Under the pieces are notes generated by a model. The model was not told the DNA's origin, searched no databases, and worked only from the letters and a program-made list of their open reading frames with translations. Made by a program: the position numbers and the translations under genes. Source: Streptomyces sp. NBC_00523 (GTDB taxonomy: Bacteria > Actinomycetota > Actinomycetes > Streptomycetales > Streptomycetaceae). Taken from it: a stretch of 64,000 nt of DNA. Shown here in pieces: positions 42,314 through 52,107 of the stretch; the first letter of the stretch is position 1; the number at the start of each line of letters is the position of its first letter. The stretch is taken from the NCBI RefSeq assembly GCF_036346615.1, contig NZ_CP107836.1:3968001-4032000 (forward strand), read 5' to 3'.

Positions 42314-42745
42314 TCAGCTGAACTGGGCGACGCCCGAGGCGAACGAGGTGTCGCAGACGGGGCGCGAGAAGCGGTGCGCGCGCGTCGGGCCGTACTTGTC
42401 GACGGCGGCCTTGCCCAGGGTCTTCGCGATGGACATGCAGTGCTTGGCGAGCGACGGGCGTCCCTCGACGGCGCGCTGGAGGTCCGTCAGCGCGACACCC
42501 GGGTCCTTGGCGCGGAGCTCCTGGAGGAGCCGGTCGCGCAGGACGTCCTGCGGGGCGCGCTGCTTGACGGCGGCCTCGGCGCCCTTGGCGTCGGGGACGG
42601 TACGTGCCGACGCGGCGAGGAGCTGCGAGTCGGAGTTGCTGGCTGCCCACGGCACGGCGGTGACCGCGAGGGTCCCGGACAGGACCATGACGACGGGCAG
42701 TACGAAAGCGAGAGTTCGGCCGATACGGCGCACGGTGTGGGTCAC
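42314..42745 (-). CDS. Small secreted protein of unknown function
   Basis: 143 residues with a signal peptide (RTLAFVLPVVMVLSGTLAVT) followed by a helical region with two Cys (KHCMSIAKTL and RPVCDTSFA) that could make a disulfide. No family recognised. It lies downstream of msiK on the same strand, separated by a terminator. Confidence 0.65.
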   Translation of the reverse strand: MTHTVRRIGRTLAFVLPVVMVLSGTLAVTAVPWAASNSDSQLLAASARTVPDAKGAEAAVKQRAPQDVLRDRLLQELRAKDPGVALTDLQRAVEGRPSLAKHCMSIAKTLGKAAVDKYGPTRAHRFSRPVCDTSFASGVAQFS

Positions 42746-42923
42746 GCAGCGAGCGTAGCGGCCGGTGATGGCGTGGCGACATTACGTCACCCTCGCGGGG
42801 GATGGTTCGAGTGTGCTTTTCGAATCGCGTGTTGACGAACGGAAGCGAAATGACCGTTCTGGCGGGGAATTCGCCTCCGCCGCTTCAAACGCGTCCGGGG
42901 CTGCGGACGGTGCCCGGGACGCG

Positions 42924-42958
42924 CGGTGGCCCCGCACGGAGATCGTGCGGGGCCACCG
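42924..42958 (-). terminator. Terminator of msiK
   Basis: CGGTGGCCCCGCACG and CGTGCGGGGCCACCG pair perfectly over 15 bp with a five-base loop, 16 bases beyond the msiK stop. Confidence 0.85.
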
Positions 42959-42974
42959 TACAGCGTGTGCGACG

Positions 42975-44111
<1,137 letters not shown>

Positions 44112-44164
44112 GCTGATTCTTCTCCTCCACCGGCAGGAACGTGCCGGACGATCCGTTGTAAGGG

Positions 44165-44180
44165 AGTGGTCTGGTCCATC
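44165..44180. promoter_or_regulatory. DasR-like (dre) site upstream of msiK
   Basis: AGTGGTCTGGTCCATC matches the DasR consensus AGTGGTCTAGACCACT at 12 of 16 positions and lies 54 bases from the msiK start. DasR is the GlcNAc-responsive GntR regulator and controls aminosugar uptake that depends on MsiK. Binding is not shown. Confidence 0.5.
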
Positions 44181-44291
44181 TGAGTGAACCTGCATGGACG
44201 CTACCTGGAGGTTTCGAATCTGTCAGTAGTTCACTGGCTGTGAAATTTCTGCACGGGGCCGGGGGCCGGGTTGGTTAGACTGCTCCGGCAC

Positions 44292-44365
44292 GCCTCCTTA
44301 GCTCAGCTGGCCAGAGCAACGCACTTGTAATGCGTAGGTCGTCGGTTCGAATCCGACAGGGGGCT
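44292..44365 (+). tRNA. tRNA-Thr (anticodon TGT)
   Basis: 74 bases. Acceptor GCCTCCT pairs with AGGGGGC; the D arm contains TAGCTCAGCTGG; anticodon stem ACGCA/TGCGT with loop CTTGTAA (anticodon TGT reads ACA); T arm GTCGGTTCGAATCCGAC. CCA is not encoded. It starts about 180 bases upstream of msiK (divergent). Confidence 0.96.
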
Positions 44366-44514
44366 CAGATGAGAAACCGCAGGTCACAGGCGGTACGCGA
44401 CCGACCCCCGGGCACGATACCCGCCGGGGGTCGGTGCGCACTCCGACGCTCGTCGCCCGGCTGCCGGAATGGCCGTTCTGCACGCTTACGGGGGCGAGCG
44501 GAGGACAGGGAGCC

Positions 44515-45348
44515 TTGACCGACTGGAAGTTGACCAAGACCTACCGGAGCCGCGTCGGAGAAGTGCGCTGGGACCGGCTGGGGCCGGAGCACGGGGATCC
44601 GGTGGTGCTGCTGCACGGGACCCCGTTCTCGTCCTTCGTCTGGCGCGGGATCGCGCGGGCCCTCTCCCACCGGCACCCGGTGTACGTCTGGGACATGCCC
44701 GGCTACGGGGCATCGGAGCAGCACGAGGGTCAGGACGTCTCGCTGGGCGCGCAGGGCCAGGTGTTCGCCGAGCTGATGGGGCACTGGGGGCTCGACGCGC
44801 CCGCGGTGGTCGCCCATGACTTCGGCGGGGCCGTCGCCCTCCGCGCCCATCTGCTGCACGGCGTCCGCTACGGGCGACTGGCGCTCGTCGATCCGGTGGC
44901 GCTCGCACCCTGGGGGTCGCCGTTCTTCCGGCTGGTCGGCCGGCACACCGACGTTTTCGAGCAGCTTCCGCCGGCCCTGCACGCCGCTCTGCTGCGGGAG
45001 TATCTGAGTTCGGCCAGCAGCCCCGGGCTGCACCCCGCCACGGCAAGCGCGCTGGCGTCCCCGTGGCTGACCGAGGTCGGCCAGGCCGCCTTCTACCGGC
45101 AGATCGCCCAGGCCGACCAGCGGTTCACGGACGAGATCCAGCCGCTGTATCCGAAGGTCGCGGTTCCGGTGATGGTCTGCTGGGGGGAGGACGACACCTG
45201 GATTCCGGTGGCCAAGGCGCATGAGCTGGCCGACGCGCTGCCGGGCTCTCGGCTGAGGATCATCCCCGGCTCCGGGCATCTCGTCCAGGAGGACGCACCG
45301 GCCGAACTGCTGGCCGCCCTGGGGGAATTCCTGCACGACATGAACTGA
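44515..45348 (+). CDS. Alpha/beta hydrolase with Asp nucleophile (dehalogenase/epoxide hydrolase-like)
   Basis: 277 residues from a TTG preceded by GGAGG. Oxyanion motif LLHGTPFSSF; the elbow reads VAHDFGGAVAL, so the nucleophile is Asp, not Ser; the acid is likely in WGEDDTWIP and the base His in GSGHLVQED. Asp-nucleophile members hydrolyse haloalkanes, fluoroacetate or epoxides. Halide-binding Trp cannot be assigned without a structure model. Substrate unknown. Confidence 0.82.
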   Translation: MTDWKLTKTYRSRVGEVRWDRLGPEHGDPVVLLHGTPFSSFVWRGIARALSHRHPVYVWDMPGYGASEQHEGQDVSLGAQGQVFAELMGHWGLDAPAVVAHDFGGAVALRAHLLHGVRYGRLALVDPVALAPWGSPFFRLVGRHTDVFEQLPPALHAALLREYLSSASSPGLHPATASALASPWLTEVGQAAFYRQIAQADQRFTDEIQPLYPKVAVPVMVCWGEDDTWIPVAKAHELADALPGSRLRIIPGSGHLVQEDAPAELLAALGEFLHDMN

Positions 45349-45383
45349 GACGGGCGCCGCCTGGGGGGCCTCGACCCGGTTTC

Positions 45384-46091
45384 TCACGCCTTCGTTCCGC
45401 GCCGTGTCAGCGGGTAGCAGCCCAGGCCGATCAGGGCCGCCGTCAGGTGGCCGATGTCCGTGAACGTCGGGTTGGTGATCAGGGGGACCGTGTAGATCAC
45501 CAGGACCGCGAAGAGGTATGCCGGGCGCCAGGGGCGGGGGACGTCATAGGTGAGGACCGCGACCACGCCGGCCAGGGCGTAGCTCACGCCCACGTCGAGG
45601 GTGTTGGCGGCGGAGGCCGGGGCGTGGCCGTGGCGGATGGCCCAGGCGAGGATGCCCTCGCTGACGAGGGTGGCGAGGACGTGCGCGGTCGCGGCGACGG
45701 CGAGCCAGCGCGGGGTGCCGAGGCGGCGTTCGGCGGGGGCGTGGAAGACCGTGTAGAGGACGGCGTAGGGGAGCCACTGTCCGCTGTCGATCCAGAAGGC
45801 GCTGGTGATGAGGACGCGGACGGGGTTACGGGAGAGCTCGTGGATGTTGGTGGAGCGCTGGCGGAGGAACTCCTCCTCGAAGGCCGGTGACATCTGGTGG
45901 ACGATCACCGTGGTGACGAAGAGGGCGGTCAGCCAGAGGTACGTGCCGGGGGCGCTGCGGATCCAGGAGCCGAGGGCGCGGAGCAGCCGCCCGGCGGGGG
46001 CGCTGCGGATCCAGGAGCCGAGGGCGCGGAGCAGCCGCCCGGCGGGGGTGGTGCGGGGCCGGGCGGGCGGGGCTGGGTGGCCGGAGGGCAT
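45384..46091 (-). CDS. Rhomboid-like membrane protein
   Basis: 235 residues, about six membrane spans. The segment VGVSYALAGVVAVLTYD may hold the rhomboid Ser (GxS) and DIGHLTAALIGLGC the His of the catalytic dyad, though GASG is degenerate. The N-terminal cytoplasmic region contains PAGRLLRALGSWIRSA twice in tandem because of a 48-bp duplication. Protease activity is uncertain. Only 33 bases from the divergent kinase gene. Confidence 0.75.
   Translation of the reverse strand: MPSGHPAPPARPRTTPAGRLLRALGSWIRSAPAGRLLRALGSWIRSAPGTYLWLTALFVTTVIVHQMSPAFEEEFLRQRSTNIHELSRNPVRVLITSAFWIDSGQWLPYAVLYTVFHAPAERRLGTPRWLAVAATAHVLATLVSEGILAWAIRHGHAPASAANTLDVGVSYALAGVVAVLTYDVPRPWRPAYLFAVLVIYTVPLITNPTFTDIGHLTAALIGLGCYPLTRRGTKA
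45948..46043. repeat. 48-bp perfect tandem duplication
   Basis: Bases 45948-45995 and 45996-46043 are identical and adjacent. The unit is 16 codons of the rhomboid-like gene, so the frame is kept. Identical copies, including third codon positions, indicate a recent event. Confidence 0.9.
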
Positions 46092-46124
46092 GCCCGATTG
46101 ACGCACGCTCCTACGATCGGGGGC

Positions 46125-47069
46125 GTGATCGACATTCCGGATGCCCTCATCGCTACTCAGTCCGCATACAACGGGGAGGCGGGCCGGGCGTTCGTGGCCG
46201 CGCTGCCGGGGCGGGCGGCGGAGTTCCTGGAGCGGTGGGGGCTGCGCCGGGACGGTGCGGCGATGTACGGGGTGTGCGCGCTGGTCCTGCCGGTGGTCCG
46301 GGAGGGGGACGGGCGGCGGGCGGTGCTGAAGTTGCAGCCGGTGGACGCGGAGACGGCGGGGGAGCCGGTCGCGCTGCGGCTGTGGGGTGCGGCGGGGGCC
46401 GGGGCGGTGCGCCTGCTGGAGCACGATCCGGAGACCGGGTCGATGCTCCTGGAGCGGCTGGACGGACACCGCGCGCTGGCGGGCGAGCCGGACGCGGACC
46501 GGGCGGTCCGGGTGATCGCGGGGCTGCTGGCGGAGCTGACGGCGGTGCGGCCGGGGGCGGTGGCGGGCGCGACGGGCTCCGGGGCCGGGCTGCGGGGGCT
46601 CGGGGAGGCCGCCGCGCGGATGCTGGCCGCCGCACCGGATGTCGTGGCGGGTCTGGTGGACGAGGAGGAGCGGGCGCTCGTACGGGACTGTGCGGCGGCG
46701 GTGCGTGAGGTGGCGGGGGAGCCGGGGGACCGGCTGCTCCACTGGGACCTGCACTTCGGGAACGTGCTGGCGCGGGAGGACGGCGGCGGGTGGGTGGCCA
46801 TCGATCCGAAGCCCTTGGTGGGGGACCCGGGGTTCGAACTGCTGCCCGCGCTGGTGGACCGGTTCGACGCGGGCGCGGTGGGGAAGCGGTTCGACGCGAT
46901 GACCGGGGTGCTGGGGCTCGACCGGGGGCGGGCGGCGGCGTGGACGCTGGGGCGGGTGCTCCAGAACGCGTGCTGGTCGGCGGAGGGCGGGGCGCGGCGG
47001 CTGGCTCCGGAGCAGGCGGAGATCGCTCGGGTGGTGCGGAGGTCCGTCTCACCGATGGGCCGGGGGTAA
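46125..47069 (+). CDS. APH(6)-type aminoglycoside/hydroxyurea kinase-like
   Basis: 314 residues matching PF04655 (streptomycin 6-kinase family). N-lobe Lys in RAVLKLQPVDAETAGEP, catalytic loop LLHWDLHFGNVLA and metal Asp in WVAIDPKPLVGDPGFELL. True resistance cannot be predicted; many Streptomyces carry such genes without resistance. The TACGAT box ending eight bases before the GTG suggests a leaderless mRNA. Confidence 0.85.
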   Translation: MIDIPDALIATQSAYNGEAGRAFVAALPGRAAEFLERWGLRRDGAAMYGVCALVLPVVREGDGRRAVLKLQPVDAETAGEPVALRLWGAAGAGAVRLLEHDPETGSMLLERLDGHRALAGEPDADRAVRVIAGLLAELTAVRPGAVAGATGSGAGLRGLGEAAARMLAAAPDVVAGLVDEEERALVRDCAAAVREVAGEPGDRLLHWDLHFGNVLAREDGGGWVAIDPKPLVGDPGFELLPALVDRFDAGAVGKRFDAMTGVLGLDRGRAAAWTLGRVLQNACWSAEGGARRLAPEQAEIARVVRRSVSPMGRG

Positions 47070-47100
47070 GCGTCGGCGGGGCGATGTCTACCCTGCACGC

Positions 47101-47577
47101 ATGATTCGTACCGCTACCCCCGCCGATGTCCCCGTCCTCCACGCCATGGTGTGTGAGCTGGCCGATTACGAGAAGGCGTTGCACGAGGTGCGTGCGACGG
47201 AGGAGCAGTTGCGGGAGGCGCTGTTCGGCGAGCGGCCGGCGGCGTACGCACACATCGCGGAGTCGGACGAGAACGGCGAGGTCGTCGGCTTCGCGCTCTG
47301 GTTCCTGAACTTCTCGACCTGGCGCGGGGTGCACGGCATCTACCTGGAGGACCTGTACGTACGCCCGCAGCGGCGCGGCGGCGGGCACGGGAAGGCGCTG
47401 CTGACGGAGCTGGCGCGGATCTGTGTGGAGCGGGGTTACGAGCGCCTGGAGTGGTCGGTGCTGAACTGGAACGCCCCGTCGATCGCGTTCTACGAGTCGC
47501 TGGGCGCGCGTCCGCAGGACGAGTGGACGGTGTACCGGCTGACCGACGGGGCGCTGGCGGAGCTGGGCGGGGCGTGA
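47101..47577 (+). CDS. GNAT acetyltransferase, SSAT-like
   Basis: 158 residues. Acetyl-CoA loop LYVRPQRRGGGHGKALLTEL (R-x-x-G-x-G) and the C-terminal WNAPSIAFYESLGARP. IYLEDLYV and FLNFSTWRG resemble diamine/spermidine N-acetyltransferases. Leaderless mRNA likely (TACCCT seven bases before ATG). Confidence 0.85.
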   Translation: MIRTATPADVPVLHAMVCELADYEKALHEVRATEEQLREALFGERPAAYAHIAESDENGEVVGFALWFLNFSTWRGVHGIYLEDLYVRPQRRGGGHGKALLTELARICVERGYERLEWSVLNWNAPSIAFYESLGARPQDEWTVYRLTDGALAELGGA

Positions 47578-47607
47578 GCCGGGCGGGGTCCGTGACCGGG
47601 GCCGCCG

Positions 47608-48597
47608 TCAGGGGATGAGGACCACCTTGCCGATGGTGCCCCGGGTCTCCAGGTCGCGGTGGGCGTCGGCGGCGCGGGCGAGCGGGTAGCTCTGGACCGC
47701 GGGGCGCAGGCGGCCCGCGGCGGCTTCGGCGAGGGCGCGGGTCTCCAGGGCGCGCAGTCCGCCGCCCCTGCGGAGCAGGCCGGGTCCGAGGACGTTCTCG
47801 GAGGTGAGGGAGCGGGCGGCGAGTTCACCGGGGGACGGGGTGAACGGGCCGTCGTTGCCGGACCAGCCGTAGACGACGTGCTGCCCGCCCTCGCCGAGGA
47901 GGCCGAAGGCGGCGCGGGCGGTGGTGGAGCCGACGGAGTCGTAGAGGACGGTGGCGCGCAGGCCGAGGGCGTCCAGGTGGGTGCGGACGCGGCGCGGCCA
48001 GTCGGGGCGGGTGTAGTCCACGGCGAGGTCGGCGCCGTTCTCCTGGACGCGGGCGGTCTTGGCGGGTCCGCCCGCGAGGCCGATGACGGTGGCCCCGGCG
48101 TTCTTGGCGTACTGGACGATCAGCGTGCCGATGCCTCCGGCGGCCGCGGTGACGAGGACGACGGAGTCCGGGCCGAGCGGGGTGGCGGCGAGGATGCCGA
48201 GGGTGGTGCGGCCGGTGCCGATCATGGCGACGGCCTCGGCGTGCCCGAGCCCTTCGGGCACGGGGTGGAGCCGGTCGGCGTCGGTGACGGCGAGTTCGGC
48301 GTAGCCGCCGGGGACGTTGCCGAGGTGGGTGACGACGTCGCGGCCGAGCCAGGCGGTGTCGGTGCCCTCGCCGACGGCGTCGACGGTGCCGGCGACCTCG
48401 CGCCCGGGGATGGTGGGCAGCGGGGTGGGGACCGGGTTGGGGCCGGGGAGTCCTTGGCGCAGCGCGGTGTCGAGGAGGTGGACTCCTGCGGCGCGGACGG
48501 CGATGCGGACCTGGCCGGGTGCGGGGACGGGGTCCTCGGTCCGCTCGTGGCGGAGGTTCTCGGCGGGGCCGAAGGTGTGGAGGCGTACGGCGTGCAT
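47608..48597 (-). CDS. Zinc-free MDR oxidoreductase, NADPH:quinone reductase-like
   Basis: 329 residues. GroES-like N-terminal domain and Rossmann NADPH motif VLVTAAAGGIGTLIVQYAK; no Cys/His zinc ligands, typical of quinone reductase-type MDR. IPGREVAGTVDAVGEG is also diagnostic. Substrate unknown. Confidence 0.88.
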   Translation of the reverse strand: MHAVRLHTFGPAENLRHERTEDPVPAPGQVRIAVRAAGVHLLDTALRQGLPGPNPVPTPLPTIPGREVAGTVDAVGEGTDTAWLGRDVVTHLGNVPGGYAELAVTDADRLHPVPEGLGHAEAVAMIGTGRTTLGILAATPLGPDSVVLVTAAAGGIGTLIVQYAKNAGATVIGLAGGPAKTARVQENGADLAVDYTRPDWPRRVRTHLDALGLRATVLYDSVGSTTARAAFGLLGEGGQHVVYGWSGNDGPFTPSPGELAARSLTSENVLGPGLLRRGGGLRALETRALAEAAAGRLRPAVQSYPLARAADAHRDLETRGTIGKVVLIP

Positions 48598-48710
48598 GGC
48601 GGGATCCCCCGGACTGGTGTGGGTGCTGGTGGCCCCAGCCTCTGACCTCAAGCGCGGTCGAGGTCAAGTGCGGGCGGGGCGTTGTCAGTGGCGTGCGTCA
48701 CGATGGGGGC

Positions 48711-49391
48711 ATGGTGCGCAGTGGTGGTCGGAGCGGTGGTGTGAAGGCGGCGCGGCGCCCGGAGGTGCGGTTGCCGCCGCTGGTGGATTTCGGGGAGGGC
48801 GGCCTCGAACCGGACGGGGATTACGACGGGCTGCGGTTCGGCGCGTCGGTGGACCTGGCGGACGCGTCGGGGCGGGGCGCGCGGTTCATGGACTGCGCGC
48901 TGGAGGGCTGCGCCCTGGACCGGGCGGAGCTGGTGCGGGCCCGGTTCATCGATTCGGTGCTGACGGGCGTACGGGGGGTGGGCACCGAGCTCGCGGAGGC
49001 GTCGCTGCGGGACGTCGAGGTGGTGGACGCGCGGCTGGGCGGGGTGCAGTTGCACGGTGCCGTGCTGGAGCGGGTGGTGGTGCGGGGCGGGAAGATCGAC
49101 TACCTGAATCTGCGGGAGGCCCGGCTGACGGACGTCGTCTTCGAAGGCTGTGTGCTGGCGGAGCCGGACTTCGGGGGCGCGCGGCTGAAGCGGGTCGAGT
49201 TCCGGGACTGCGTGCTGAAGCGGGCGGACTTCAGTGCGGTGCGGATGGAGGACGTGGATCTGCGGGGGACCGCGGAGCTGGACATCGCGCGGGGCGTGGA
49301 GCGGCTGGCGGGCGCGGTGATCAGTCCGGTGCAGTTGATGGAGCTGGCACCGGCGTTCGCGGCGCAGATCGGGGTGCGGGTGGAGGCGTGA
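48711..49391 (+). CDS. Pentapeptide-repeat protein
   Basis: 226 residues. From about residue 35 onward Ala/Leu/Phe recur every five residues (for example ARFMDCALEGCALDRAELV, then ARLKRVEFRDCVLKRADFSA), giving a right-handed quadrilateral beta helix. Some members mimic DNA and protect gyrase (MfpA, Qnr); here that is unproven. Repeats are interrupted near the C-terminus. Confidence 0.82.
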   Translation: MVRSGGRSGGVKAARRPEVRLPPLVDFGEGGLEPDGDYDGLRFGASVDLADASGRGARFMDCALEGCALDRAELVRARFIDSVLTGVRGVGTELAEASLRDVEVVDARLGGVQLHGAVLERVVVRGGKIDYLNLREARLTDVVFEGCVLAEPDFGGARLKRVEFRDCVLKRADFSAVRMEDVDLRGTAELDIARGVERLAGAVISPVQLMELAPAFAAQIGVRVEA

Positions 49392-49451
49392 GGCCCCCGC
49401 GGCCCCCCGTCGCCCCGGTCGGAGGCGTGAGGCGCGGGGCGGGGCGCCCGG

Positions 49452-49949
49452 TCAGAGGCGGGGGAAGCGGGCCTGGAGGTCCCAGACGGCCGGGTTGTCC
49501 GCCAGGCCCTCGTGCATGTCGGCCAGGTCGGCGATCAGGTCGTGCAGGAAGTCGCGGGCCTCGCGGCGCAGCAGGGAGTGGCTGAAGGTCAGCGGAGGTT
49601 CCTCGGGGTCCATCCAGTCGGCCTCGATGTCGACCCAGCCGAAGCGGCGCTCGAAGAGCATGCGGTCGGTGGACTCGGTGAAGTCCAGTTCGGCCTGCTG
49701 GCGGCGGTGCGAACGGCTGCCGCGCGGGTCCTGGTCGAGCTGCTCGACGATGTCGCACAGCGCCCAGGCGAAGTCGAGCACCGGCACCCATCCCCAGGCT
49801 GTGGACACTTCGCGGTCCGCCTTGGTGTCCGCGAGGTAGACGTCCCCGGAGAACAGGTCGTGCCGCAGCGCGCGGACGTCCGCGCGGCGGTAGTCGGTCT
49901 GCGGGGGGTCCGGGAAGCGGCGGGAGAGGGAGTAGCCGATGTCGAGCAC
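49452..49949 (-). CDS. Conserved hypothetical protein
   Basis: 165 residues, acidic, no membrane segment. Distinct features: STAWGWVPVLDFAWALCDIV and RRFGWVDIEADWMDPEEPPL, plus a C-terminal helical half with LLRREARDFLHDLIADL. It lies 33 bases downstream of senR on the same strand and may be part of that transcript. No known domain. Confidence 0.65.
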   Translation of the reverse strand: MLDIGYSLSRRFPDPPQTDYRRADVRALRHDLFSGDVYLADTKADREVSTAWGWVPVLDFAWALCDIVEQLDQDPRGSRSHRRQQAELDFTESTDRMLFERRFGWVDIEADWMDPEEPPLTFSHSLLRREARDFLHDLIADLADMHEGLADNPAVWDLQARFPRL

Positions 49950-49982
49950 GGTTCGATGGTGTCATGCCCGGCGTGTCGCCCG

Positions 49983-50648
49983 TTACGGCAGCAGCCGCTG
50001 CTCCTTGGCGACGGCGACGGCGCCCGCGCGGGTGTCGACGCCGAGCTTGTCGTAGATGCGCCCCAGGTGCGTCTTGACCGTGGCCTCGCTGATGAACAGG
50101 GCGCGGGCGATCTCGCGGTTGCCGAGGCCCCGGGAGAGCTGGCCGAGGATGTCGCGTTCGCGGTCGGTGAGGGTGTGGCGGGGTGCGCGCATGCGGGCCA
50201 TCACGCGGCTGGCGACGGGCGGGGAGAGCGTGGTGCGGCCCTGGGCGGCGGAGCGGATCGCGGCGAACAGCTCCTCGGGGCGTTCGGCCTTGAGCAGGTA
50301 GCCGGTGGCGCCCGCCTCGATGGCGCGCGTGATGTCGGCGTCGGTGTCGTACGTGGTGAGGACGAGGACGTGGGTGCCGGGCCCGGCCGCGATGCGACGG
50401 GTAGCTTCGACGCCGTCGATGCCGCTGCCCAGCTGGAGGTCCATCAGGACGACGTCCGGGGTGAGCCGGGTGGCGAGCGCGACGGCCTCCTCGCCGCTGC
50501 CCGCCTCGCCGATGACCTCGATGTCGGGCTCGCTGCCGAGGAGGGCGAGGAGCCCGGCGCGTACGACGGCGTGGTCGTCGCAGAGCAGGATGCGGATGCG
50601 GTCCGCGGTCGGGCCCGCGGTGACGTCGGCGGTCGGGTCGGCGCTCAT
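49983..50648 (-). CDS. senR: LuxR/NarL-type response regulator, SenR-like
   Basis: 221 residues. Receiver with IRILLCDDHAVVR, Asp in VVLMDLQLG and Lys in GYLLKAERP; LuxR helix-turn-helix TDRERDILGQLSRGLGNREI with TVKTHLGRIYDKLG. Translationally coupled to the kinase gene (ATGA). With hbpS divergent from the kinase the set matches the SenS-SenR/HbpS redox-heme system of S. reticuli. Confidence 0.82.
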   Translation of the reverse strand: MSADPTADVTAGPTADRIRILLCDDHAVVRAGLLALLGSEPDIEVIGEAGSGEEAVALATRLTPDVVLMDLQLGSGIDGVEATRRIAAGPGTHVLVLTTYDTDADITRAIEAGATGYLLKAERPEELFAAIRSAAQGRTTLSPPVASRVMARMRAPRHTLTDRERDILGQLSRGLGNREIARALFISEATVKTHLGRIYDKLGVDTRAGAVAVAKEQRLLP

Positions 50649-51880
50649 GCGGGGTCCTGGGGTGTGGGGGCGACGGGAACGGTGGCGGTGACGACGGTGC
50701 CCTCGCCGGGGGCCGATTCGATGGTGAGGGTGCCGCCGAGCTGGTGGAGGCGGGCGCGCATGGCGGGCAGCCCGTGGCCGCGCACCCCGCCGGGGGCGGT
50801 GGCGGTGGGGGTGAAGCCGTGGCCGTTGTCGGCGATGTCGAGGACGGTGCGGTCGTCCAGGTGCGTGAGCGTGAGGGCGGCCTCGGTGGCGCCCGCGTGT
50901 TCGGTGACGTTGGCCAGGGCGCCCTGGGCGATCCGCAGCAGCGCGGACTGGGTGCGGTCGGGCAGGACGGTGTGCGGGGCGCCCTCGATGTGGCAGCGGA
51001 CGGTGAACCTGCCCTGCGCCTGGGCGGTTTCGCGGGCGGCGAGTGCGTGCAGGGCGGCGTCGAGGCCGCCGCCCTCGGCCAGGTCGGCGGGGGCCAGGTC
51101 GTGGACGAAGCGGCGGGCCTCGGCGAGGTTGCGTTCGGCGATGCCTCCGGCGGTACGGATGTGGCGTCGGGCGGCGGCCGGGTCGGTGTCCCAGGTGCGG
51201 TCGGCGGCCTGGAGGAGCATCTGCTGGCTGGACAGGCCCTGGGCGAGGGTGTCGTGGATCTCCATGGACAGCCGCTGGCGTTCGGCGAGGGTGCCTTCGC
51301 GGCGCTCGGTGGCGGCGAGTTCGCGGCGGGTGCGGAGCAGGTCGTCGATGAGCCTGCTCTGCCGTACCGCCTGGCGCTGCATGTGGACGAACACGGCGGT
51401 GGCGACGGCGGCCACGGCGGGCGGGGCGAGCACGAGGTTGGGGTCGAAGCCGTGCGCGAGGCGGAGCTGCGCGGCGACGACGAACAGCGTGAGCAGGGCG
51501 ACGAGCGCGTACGCGGCACGGGGCGGCAGGATGCGCAGCCCGGTGTAGAAGAGCGGCACCGCGCACCAGGCGAAGCTGGGCGCGAGGACGACGACGGTCA
51601 TCCACACGGCGACGAGCACACCGAGCCAGACCAGGCTGCGGGCGGTGGGTCGCGAGCCGAGCACGGGCCCGACGACGTACAGCACGGCCAGGGCGATCGA
51701 GAGACCGATGATCCAGGGCGTGCGGGCCTCACCGGGGTGCCGGAGCAGGAACCGGGTGAGCGAGGCGCCGAGGAGCAGGAAGAACGCGGCGTGCATGAGG
51801 AGGGCGAGGGAGCGGGTGTCCCCGTCGTCGGTGCCCTCCTCCGGCGCGGGCCGGAGCCCGTCCTCGTACCGCTGCTCCAC
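50645..51880 (-). CDS. senS: Histidine kinase, SenS-like
   Basis: 411 residues. Five or so membrane spans in the first 150 residues, coiled coil, then HisKA_3 domain with phospho-His in MEIHDTLAQGLSSQQM and ATPase motifs LDIADNGHGF and GLPAMRARLHQLGG. Kinases of this class autophosphorylate in response to HbpS in S. reticuli. The GTG start is 227 bases from the divergent hbpS ATG. Confidence 0.82.
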   Translation of the reverse strand: MEQRYEDGLRPAPEEGTDDGDTRSLALLMHAAFFLLLGASLTRFLLRHPGEARTPWIIGLSIALAVLYVVGPVLGSRPTARSLVWLGVLVAVWMTVVVLAPSFAWCAVPLFYTGLRILPPRAAYALVALLTLFVVAAQLRLAHGFDPNLVLAPPAVAAVATAVFVHMQRQAVRQSRLIDDLLRTRRELAATERREGTLAERQRLSMEIHDTLAQGLSSQQMLLQAADRTWDTDPAAARRHIRTAGGIAERNLAEARRFVHDLAPADLAEGGGLDAALHALAARETAQAQGRFTVRCHIEGAPHTVLPDRTQSALLRIAQGALANVTEHAGATEAALTLTHLDDRTVLDIADNGHGFTPTATAPGGVRGHGLPAMRARLHQLGGTLTIESAPGEGTVVTATVPVAPTPQDPA

Positions 51881-52107
51881 CTCGTACCCCTGCTCTCCGG
51901 TCCCGGAGGAACCCCGCTGACCTGCGTGGACATTCCATCGTCCCCCCGGACGGGCGTCCGCGCATCAACCGATCGGCCGATGGGGACGTCAGCCGTCCCG
52001 GGCGCCGGGTCGAGCCGGTACGACGACCGTCCGGGGGCGGTTGTGGGCCAACGATGGATGCAGGACGCGGGAACCACCCGCTTCCGCCCCCCGCTGAGGA
52101 GCCCCTG

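Noticed and set aside
44292..44365. tRNA-Thr as an integration site
   Set aside because: No copy of its 3' end was noticed nearby and the flanks are core genes without integrase.
46098..46117. TTGACG and TACGAT as a promoter for the APH(6)-like gene
   Set aside because: The spacer would be only eight bases; just the -10 box is kept as plausible.
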